DNA of 64,000 nucleotides, taken from positions 1,116,001 through 1,180,000 of the forward strand of contig JAZKJV010004137.1 in the NCBI GenBank assembly GCA_037367405.1, read 5' to 3'. Positions 55,701 to 64,000 of the stretch are shown in pieces. The position numbers and the translations under genes were made by a program. Position 1 is the first letter of the stretch. The number at the start of each line of letters is the position of its first letter. Below the pieces are notes generated by a model. That model was not told where the DNA came from. It was given only the letters and a program-made list of their open reading frames with translations, and did no database searches. The DNA comes from Ottelia alismoides (Eukaryota; Streptophyta; Magnoliopsida; Alismatales; Hydrocharitaceae).

Positions 55701-58522
55701 TAATAAATCCCATATTTATCATCATAAAATAAAATAACTATATATCTTGCTTAAGTAATTTAACAAGATTCATTGATAATTAACCCTAATTACTTATTTG
55801 TGTGTTGTGAATAATTAACATTAATTATATTATATCATATAACCTATTATTGTGCATTATTTTATGTGTTTCTTTAACATATAAAAAGTCAAATAAAATT
55901 ACAATTATATTGTACATAATTAAGTTAACATTAAATATAAAATAAAAATCCAAAAAATAATAAGAAAAGAAATTAAAAAAATAAATTACCTATAAGCTAT
56001 TATCTCTGTATAGATGACATTTTCTCTCGTTGATTTTTACATGAAAGTTGTAGATCTCATCGAGATCTGCCACTTTTACGTTTTTGACTTTTTCTAATTT
56101 GCCCTCTAATTATTTCTTTTCTACTTTTATTTTATTTTTATATTTCTTATTTTTTTTTTATTGGGCCACATGGTTCCACCTCCTCCCGCCACGTGGCATG
56201 TTCCTTTTTCCTTTCCCACTTCACTCCTAGTCGTTAGATTGCCTTAATATTTTCATCTCCACTATCCTTCGGTGCTCTTATCTCAGTCGTTGATCCATTC
56301 TTGATCAGATCTTGGCCTTTCACTCGCACCCTATCCTGCACAGTTGGATCACATGATTTAATGGTTCCTGTGTCGTCGTCAACTTCTAGCAGTTCACCCT
56401 CCAAGTGACGTAAAGCGTCAACCACCCTAACTTCTTCCAATTTCGCCAATTTCCTCCAATCACCTTCCAAACAACTACCACTTCTTGAGCCTTCTCCTAC
56501 CTAACCTTCACCAACCACTCAAGATCTTCTAATCCTAACTCCCCTGCTAATTGGTGGTCGTTTTAACCACTGCCTGGAATCGCAAAACTACCTCCATCAA
56601 CCATATCATAAAATCCCTTCGCCAAACATCGCAACCGCCATATGCCATTATGCAATTGTTCCCCGGGCATCATCCAACCTCTAGTGACAGTGAGAGGAAG
56701 AGAGATCAAAGTGAAGATGGTATTCCAGGTTCGGCGAGATTCTGGACTGTAAAGTCATGTTGTAGTTGGTCAAATCGATTACTCGAGCTTCGATTCATTG
56801 CCTAAATCGTCAAGCGAAGATCATTGGAGCCACTGAAGCTCTGATTTTGCTGAGATTCATCATCATGTTTGTTTATATTTCTAGGTAATCTTTCAATCTT
56901 TGTTTTCTTGTGTTTTCTCCTATTTTCTGAGTCTGTCTTAGTTAGTCTTTCATAGATCTGATTATCTGGAATTTTGTGCCTTTCATCATAGATCCACGCG
57001 TGATGTCTAGTTCATTCTCTAAGCTTCTTCAAATGTGTTTCCTCTTTGATCCATTCACAAGTGATTAGGACTTGTGAACCCACTTAGGGCTTGCTCCTCC
57101 ATTCCAATTCAGCCCTCCATTTCACCTCAAATCCTATCCCAATAGACTCGTCATTGTTTTTTTTATTTCTAACACTTGAAGGTACTCTACAACCTTCAAA
57201 GGTCGGACATTAACCAAAGGAGATTTCAATCGAGTCTTCTTCGACGATGTTACATTGAGCTAGTGATATAGACATCCTCAGCATTTCGTGAGAGCTTCGA
57301 CATACTCGCTAAGCCTCCAAGAAGGTTTCACAACATTTAACATTCACAAATAAACAATGAGGAGGATTGTGGACGTTGTCAGAGCATAGTCACTCCTCCG
57401 CCGCTTGCGGAGGAGCTTCATCTGGAAGAAAGAACAATAGGCTTTAGATCTCCCCAAATTGGGTGAAATCCAACAGTTCCTCTTAAGCCACGTGGTTATT
57501 CGAGCCACCTTTTCTGATCAGAGGTCAGGATCACCCAAATTGGATCTAAAGAACTCTGAAGAGACATGTGACCTGAGCCAACCTCATCGAGCCTAGACCA
57601 GGCATGCAAAGCTAGCACGTGATCCTAGATTAATTGCAGTAGTATCCTTCAAGTTTTTTATAGAATTGCAAATAAGTCCTAAAGTAAAGTGAAATTTATA
57701 TTTGTCCCTAGGTGACTTCTTGCAATTGCTTTTGCGTCCATTTTGGACTTGTTTGTGATAAAACTTCATATATTTTTATTGTATCTGTACCCCTAGATTA
57801 AAACATCAATAAATTTTTATCTATAAATCCATTTTGCATGAATTTAATCTCATTGGAAAACTTGTTTGACTCTTAACATCTTGGTTTTTTATTGTTATTT
57901 TTGACTTATAATTCACGCTGGATCTTTCATTAAGATGTATTTATCTTATAGTCTCTTGAATTGAATATAGAATCGAGACTTGGAGCTTTAATTGAATGAC
58001 TTATACTCTACTTTGATTTGTTAGGTCATTCTTCATTCAATTATTCTTTTGGCTAATAAATTCGTTGAGAAATAAATCAAAGTTTATTCAAATTACTTGT
58101 TGATTTATTATACCATTGAATCACTTAGTTAAATTGAGATCTAAGTCCATCATTTAGTTGATTTATAGGTTGAAAATAATTTCTTAATCCATGATATTAG
58201 TTGTGACTATCTTTTTATGTGTTTGAATGCTATGGTGTGCATTTAAATTTAAAAGATAAAATGATATTTGAAAATTGCATTTGTTTGAGTTTGTATGTGC
58301 ATTGTCCTTAACCAAGAACCTTTATTTCTCAAAGATAACTAATTAGCATTTAAATTTAATTAAATAATTGTTAGCATCCTTGTGTTCGACCCTAGGCTTG
58401 CCCAGGATAGAAATTAACACTAAATCCAATTCATGGAGATACTTGACTCAGTTCTATATGAATGTGAATCAGCCATACTACAACTAGTAATTATTATATA
58501 TATGTCGATTCGCGCTTCATCA
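55701..58522 (+). repeat. Plus-strand Athila-like solo LTR
   Basis: This 2.8-kb block starts with the 21-bp terminal palindrome (55701-55721) and carries the conserved motif in reverse orientation (56040-56056). Near its U5 end is the phrase TTCGACCCTAGGCTTGCCC (58387-58405), the mirror of the E2 phrase. It ends GCGCTTCATCA. No primer site or internal region follows. Flanking ATCAT/GTCAT shows a normal insertion reduced to a solo LTR by recombination between LTRs. A moderately GC-rich middle holds no supported gene. Confidence 0.82.
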
Positions 58523-58705
58523 GTCATCCTTAACTTAACACACGATCCTTTTCAAGATCCATTTCAATACGCATCAATTCCCATGATGTAATTCCTTCGT
58601 AAACCTTAAATTTCCTTATTCATTAACATTGAGTATAGACTAACATATACATTAATTCCTATATATACTCAATATTATACTTATTTTAACTCCTAAACAC
58701 GAACT
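58523..58705 (-). other. Continuation of A-copy sequence after the solo LTR
   Basis: Non-coding, AT-rich stretch between the solo LTR and segment Y. It is not recognisably similar to the corresponding part of the left copy (3171-3585). Confidence 0.35.
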
Positions 58706-58914
58706 TTCCAAGCCACTGCATCAATTCGATGCTTAGCCATTATTTTAATGGGAATCACAAAGCAACTTTTAATATTTTCTAAAGAAAGCCAAATTAGGGT
58801 TCTTCGTAGTGAAGAACATAAAATAAGGAATTTTAATGATCTCACATGAAAACCCAACATCAAAAGGTGTATTTCGTTACCAAATTGAGCTCTCTCTCTC
58901 ATGTATACACCGCT
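58706..58914 (-). repeat. Repeated segment Y (right copy) ending in a CT run
   Basis: Matches 3586-3792, with the same terminal CT run and the same short minus-strand frame starting at 58738-58740 (MAKHRIDAVAWKVRV, then stop). The two copies disagree after the ninth codon, so conserved coding is not shown. Confidence 0.5.
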
Positions 58915-58920
58915 TTATCG

Positions 58921-61900
58921 TGATTCATTTTCGGAAAGGGTGATCGATGGCTCCTGAAACGATCGAATTTCACTTGTATCCAGAATACGAAGAATGTACC
59001 AAGAATACGAAAAATGAATGAAGAACAAAGAGAACATATATTCCCTCATAATTTTAGCAAAGCTTCCTCTTATATGGGGCGGTAGTTCTTGGAAAATTTT
59101 AGCAGAATTTCCCCTTATGTCGGGACATATTTCTATGAAAATTTTGACAATGTTTCCCCTTATATTGGAACATATTTATAAAGAAAATGGAAGAGTCTAT
59201 AAAATCATTGAGAGGAAAAACAGCACAAAACAGAAAAAATATAACAGAACTGCAAGCGAAGGAGAATTGGTAGACACCACGCATCCTAGGTGAGTGAAGC
59301 ATGTGGTGAATCACATGGTTCCCTGATAGCCTAGATGCCCGCACCTAAGTAGGGAATTACACATATTCCTCCATCAAAACAACTAAAAAATTGATAAAAA
59401 CTACCGAATCGACAAGTCTCTTATCAAAGGTGGGTGAGTCATACAAAAAACTCATATGCTTACTAACGACGGAGCACCCCGTACTTGAGCAGGGCTATGC
59501 TCATATTTCTCCACAAACCATTGCACTAAATGAATCAAAAAGGAAAATGAATCGAAAACCTAGCTCAAGTTAGAGCTGCTTACCTCCTACACGAAGTCAA
59601 CTAGAGAGGATCGCACTGTTCTTCCCCTCTTCCTCCCAGCAGTGCTTTGCTAACGCTCCTTCCCTGCCTCACTCTCCTCCTCCCTACCTCTCGACCCTAA
59701 CCCTCAGGGAAGTGGTGGTATTCAAAATAGTAGATAATGAAAAAGTAGGGGGTTATTTATAGGCTTCGGAAAATTGTTATTCATGGTTAGTAAAATATGG
59801 TAAAAATATACAAATGAAATTATGTTTGTGTTTTTGTTAATTTCTTATTATTTTTCTGAATTTTTGAAGATTTTTATATTTTGTAAGGTTTTAAAAACAA
59901 TTAAAACATGAAAAATAACAAACATAAAACAAAACAAATGTGTTTTAGGTTTTTAAAATGTAAAACAAAAGTACAAATATAGGAAATAATCACAAATAGA
60001 ATGGTTATTTTTCAAGTTTCCATAAAAGTAATTTATGTAATTTTTGGATATTCTATGATTTTATGCAAATTTTTAAATTTTTAGTGTTTTGTTACTGTTT
60101 AGTTTTTATAAGGAATTTAAAAGTGAAATTTATACATAAGTTAAAACAAACATAAAAACAACCAAGAATTTTTTTAGAATTTTTCAAAATAACTTTCAAA
60201 TTTTTATTAGTTAAAAAATGACAAACAGGGAGTTTAAAAGATATTTTAAATTATTAAAAATAATAAAACTAAATAAAATGTAAAACAAAAATTAGAGATG
60301 ATAGAATAGATCGACATGAAATTACAAGAATTTGTATGGAATTTTTAATGATGTAGCTAATTATTAAATGCAATTAACAACTAATAAAAAATCTACTTCA
60401 CAAGGACCAAACTACAAGGACTTTTATTTAAGGGAATAAGCAAATAACCAAAATATAAAATGCAAGGGTAGAATTGCAAATATCCCTCTAAAAGTGTTCC
60501 GGCGCACGTAAGTCGCACCAGTACGGACTAAAATTTGATTATTTTATTTCTGGGGATAAAGAATAACACAAGAAGCATGAGACCCTTTATTATAATTTAA
60601 CCAGAAAGTCATGTGTGATGCGTGTTTCTCAGTTCAAATAAGATTTAAATGTAAATAAAAGAAATAACAAGGGAATTTATGCAATTGTTCAACAACCAAT
60701 AGTATGTTGCTTGTCCCAGTAGGGGATTATTTTCAAAACAAACTAACAATAGGGGCTAAAGTGATAATTATTCATCGAGAGGGTGCAGAACACATGCGAA
60801 AGGGACGGTTGGATCGAGCTCCTGGGAGATCTGAATCAACGTCTCAAAATTGGGGCATCTTGGACAGCTTTGATTCAATCTGGGTTGGATGCTCCTGATT
60901 GTATAGTGAAGAAGATGTCTGGAAGAACACGTATGATGGTCTAGAGATGCGAGCTTTGATCGGCCTAAACTCGATCGATCTGCACTCGTTCCTCCTCCTG
61001 ACGGTTGGAATAGCTTATTGCATATCCTCTCCAATGACTAGATATGATGATGAGGTCCAATGAAGTCCGATCTCCGATCTGGAGGTTACTCAAGTCTATA
61101 AGTTGCAGCTCGACTCCAAATTGCAAACTCTCGCTCTTGAACACTCCAATGCACATGTAAATGGGTTTTATTTCTCGAAGAGGTCTCCGATCGAGTTATT
61201 GACATAATGACAAGCGAAATGAGATGGATGGAACTACATCGGCAGGATATGGTCGTAATTGGAGTTGGAATCTCATATCATACTAGAATTGGGGTTCATG
61301 AGAAGTAGAAGGTGAAGAAGAAGGTGTGGTGATGATGGTCGGGGTCGGAATGGGAATTTGGTGCACGGTGGACTCCGATCGTGCAGATCGGAGCTAGGAG
61401 GAAGGAGATTGGATTTAAGATACAGATGTAATTAAAATGCAAAATGAAAATGTTAAATAAAAGAAACTAACTAATATTACATGCAAATGGATGGAAGGGA
61501 TCTGCACCTCGATCTGTTGCGGTTGGCGGAGAAACTCAGACAATCTCCGAGGAATTCTAGCAATCATGATGGATCGTGATCTCTTGCACTCAATCACACT
61601 CCCAGATGAAGATGTTGAAGCTCTATCACAACCTCAGTGTCCTGGAACCACCCTCGGGCCAGTAAAAAATAGATCAAAATAGAATGGACGAGGTCAAGGA
61701 CATATTTATAGAGTAGGAGGTGGGCGGAAATGCAAAACAAAAATGTGTGTGAATCGAGGCACGAAGGGACGAAATTTTATTCGGGAGAGCGAGCTAATTA
61801 TTTGGGCAATGAAATCCAAGAAGAGATTGGGTGCTAATGATGAACGGATCAATCAGGAAAAAGGGTTGAAGCAAGTTTGATGAAGAGTGTAGTTGGGTGG

Positions 61901-63151
61901 GGTTGGAAGAGGGAAGGCTGACCCAGGTCAACGGACCCGGGTAAGCGAATCAGGTGCGCTATGGACTACATAACAAAATGAATAAGATAAAATAGTATAA
62001 AAATGTAAAAAAATAAAATAAAAATTAAAGTGAAGTTAAATAATAAATTATATAAATAGAAAATGTTAAATAGTCTTAATTATGGTGATTTTTAATAAAT
62101 TATATAAATTAAATACATAGGTTAAAATAAATATTAACCTTTATTCATAGGTATATATACCTATATATGCAACTCAATGATTTTTAATTATTTATTTTTA
62201 CAAATAAATATATATTTTAATATATTATTAACAACATTTTCAAGGATTTGATTCGTATTTTTATTTATTTTTAGAAAATAATTTATTTGGCTAAATAAAA
62301 AAGGATATTTACAATATATACAGCAATATATGTGTAATATATACAATGAATTTATTTTTGTGTATTTTGATTTTTGTATTGCATTTTATATTAAATAAAT
62401 ACAATATTTACAAGTATTTTAAAATACAATATGCATAAAAATATACATAAAAATAAAGAATTTATTCACATCATGTACAACGCAGGCACAATATACAATA
62501 CAATCCAAAAAGTCACTTTTTACATCTTAACTCTGGTTTTAGTGAACTCACTTCCAGTTTGAAGCTTATTTTATTTAGATACAATAAAAGCGAGTTTGCT
62601 TTATTTTGAGTTTTTATGGAGAAGATATGGATCTGACAAATTGAGCTTTGTTGCTTGTTCAAAGTGTTGTTATTTTATCTACGTACAGGTTCTCTTCTTG
62701 CAACTATTTTTAATATTTACAACTTATTTTATGTACAAGTTCTAAGAAGAAAATATTTTTATTTGATATGAATTGGGTGATAAAGAAAAGAGAATAAGGA
62801 AATATATATACAAAATAATGATGGATGTTCAATTTGTACAAGATGAATGAAGATTGATTTTCTTTATTTTTCTACAATCGGCCTTATCTCCCCCTACTTT
62901 ATTCCTTGTCGATCAGGCCAAGTCTTGATCTTCTCTCGGGATCAGAGTTAGCATGTCTTTATTTCATATAGATAATGTTCATTTTCATTATTTCTCCTTT
63001 ATTTATTTATTTATTTTAGGTTAAAATATATTATTATATAATATATATAGAAGAATATAGAATTATAAAAACAATGATTTATTAATATTTACAGGTATTT
63101 AAGAAGGGATTTTAAGCTAAAATAAATGAATAAAGATGATGGAATACAAAT
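58921..63151 (-). repeat. E5: large E1-related LTR (approximate borders)
   Basis: The right part parallels the E1 LTR: the CTTATCTCCCCCTACTTTA phrase near 62882-62901 (E1 at about 7479 and 20000), then an AT-rich U3 arm ending AAAGATGATGGAATACA. An inner GC-richer island lies at about 60480-61960. The arm lengths on both sides resemble E1. TATA-like CTATAAATAA occurs on the minus strand at 59753-59762 and CTATAAATA near 61706-61714. The left border is uncertain, since 58921-59720 does not align by eye with the E1 LTR start and may include another insertion. No gene is supported. Confidence 0.5.
59753..59762 (-). promoter_or_regulatory. TATA-like site in E5
   Basis: The minus strand reads CTATAAATAA in a non-AT-rich local context, then CCCCCTAC. 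It is the better of two TATA candidates in E5; the other is near 61706-61714. Confidence 0.35.
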
Positions 63152-64000
63152 TGATGAATCCCAGATACATCATTATAAAATCTATTTATTATCCTCTTAA
63201 CTTAAACAATTCAATAAAAACCACCAATAAATCACCAATATTAACCTGTATTATATTGTGTGTAATTAACACTAAATATCTAACCCTAATTATTTAATTA
63301 CTAACACTTTTCTTTATTTTCTTTATTATTAAAAATCCCAAAAAATTAGCTTGCCTATTTTATGTATTTATTTTGGCTTTAAAAGAATCAAAAATACAAA
63401 GAAAATATAAAACCCTTAAAAAAAGTATTTTTAAGTATCAAAAAATACTTGCAAAAAATCCTCCTTTCTACAAATGACCTCTTTTGACTGTCTAGTCAAC
63501 ATGAAATTTGTAGATCCCATAGAGATCTACAACTTTCATGTTTTGTTCATTTTGTAGTTAAGCCTTTAACTATTTCTTTTTTAATTTCCTTTATTTTTTT
63601 GAATAAACTGGTGCAACAACGTGGCGCCCTCTAGGCTGCCCACGCGGCCGCATCCCCTTGCGCCAACCGCCTGCATCCAGGGCCGATGGATCCCCTCTCC
63701 CCGCCTCAATATCCACTGTCCATCCCCCGCTTGCCCTCAACCATCCGATCGCCTCCCTGCTACACATCTCCATTGTTCCTTAGCGCCTAAATCCCAGCCA
63801 CTCGATCTAACTGCATCTAGCAACTCACAATTCTCCACGTCATGTCTGCTCTTCCCACCGTCTGATCCACTCCCAGCTACTCATCTATACTGTTAGCCCT
63901 CGCTTGCCTCTACTCTGGTGTCGACCCACGGTGATTCTGTCGTGTCGCAACACCTCCAGCAACCGCTGAGCACCTTGGACAGGATGCCCTCATCGTGCGA
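63152..64000 (+). repeat. E6: start of a plus-strand Athila-like LTR, cut by window end
   Basis: Starts with the 21-bp terminal palindrome (63152-63172) and continues like the solo LTR at 55701. The conserved motif is present as an inverted pair (63500-63516 and 63524-63540). A GC-rich island begins near 63620, as in the other LTRs; open frames there (63621-63896) are Ser/Pro-rich and unsupported. It probably inserted into the E5 U3 end. Confidence 0.7.

Overview
The window is a block of nested LTR retrotransposons from a flowering-plant nuclear genome. I see no intact host gene and no rRNA, tRNA or CRISPR array. Three things point to an angiosperm: Ty3/gypsy elements with very long LTRs (2.8-3.8 kb) primed by a tRNA-Asp-like site (Athila-type, placed by domain content and primer site); a Ty1/copia element with the TGGTATCAGAGC primer site; and the nested, AT-rich layout. 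A large-genome species is likely. The exact taxon cannot be read from the sequence.

Layout, outermost first. (1) An old Athila-like family A on the minus strand supplies both flanks: LTR 155-2918 and LTR 52419-55367, with gag-protease remains at about 48080-50787. An internal primer-site region lies left of the first LTR and an internal 3' region lies right of the second, so A looks like a tandem array sharing LTRs. (2) Inside it is a solo-type LTR, E4, broken into three pieces (about 3794-3936, 20270-22150, 46182-47522). (3) E4 was split by E1 (3937-20264, Athila-like, 5-bp target duplication ACTGT) and by E3 (22151-46176, Ty1/copia, target duplication ATGGA/GTGGA). (4) E3 was split by E2 (26375-39708, Athila-like). 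(5) To the right are a fragment of another gypsy element (47523-48060), a plus-strand solo LTR (55701-58522), a large E1-related LTR (about 58921-63151) and the start of a plus-strand LTR (63152 to the end). Hand counts over the first 190-230 bp of each LTR pair give about 5% difference for E1, 8% for E2 and 10% for E3, which agrees with E3 being older than E2.

All coding regions are decayed. E1 keeps gag, protease and integrase but has lost reverse transcriptase and RNase H. E2 keeps only one long reading frame with a dead protease-like domain. E3 retains every copia domain, but several catalytic residues and frames are lost. These elements could move only with proteins from relatives elsewhere.

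The most interesting signals are non-coding and shared between elements: (a) four regularly spaced hairpins with covarying stems, each carrying a copy of the polypurine tract, in both E1 and E2; (b) a 21-bp imperfect palindrome forming the U3 end of nine Athila-type LTRs; (c) a short motif around GATCTACAACTTTC at a near-constant distance from the U3 end of LTRs that otherwise look different; (d) a palindrome series in the copia U3.
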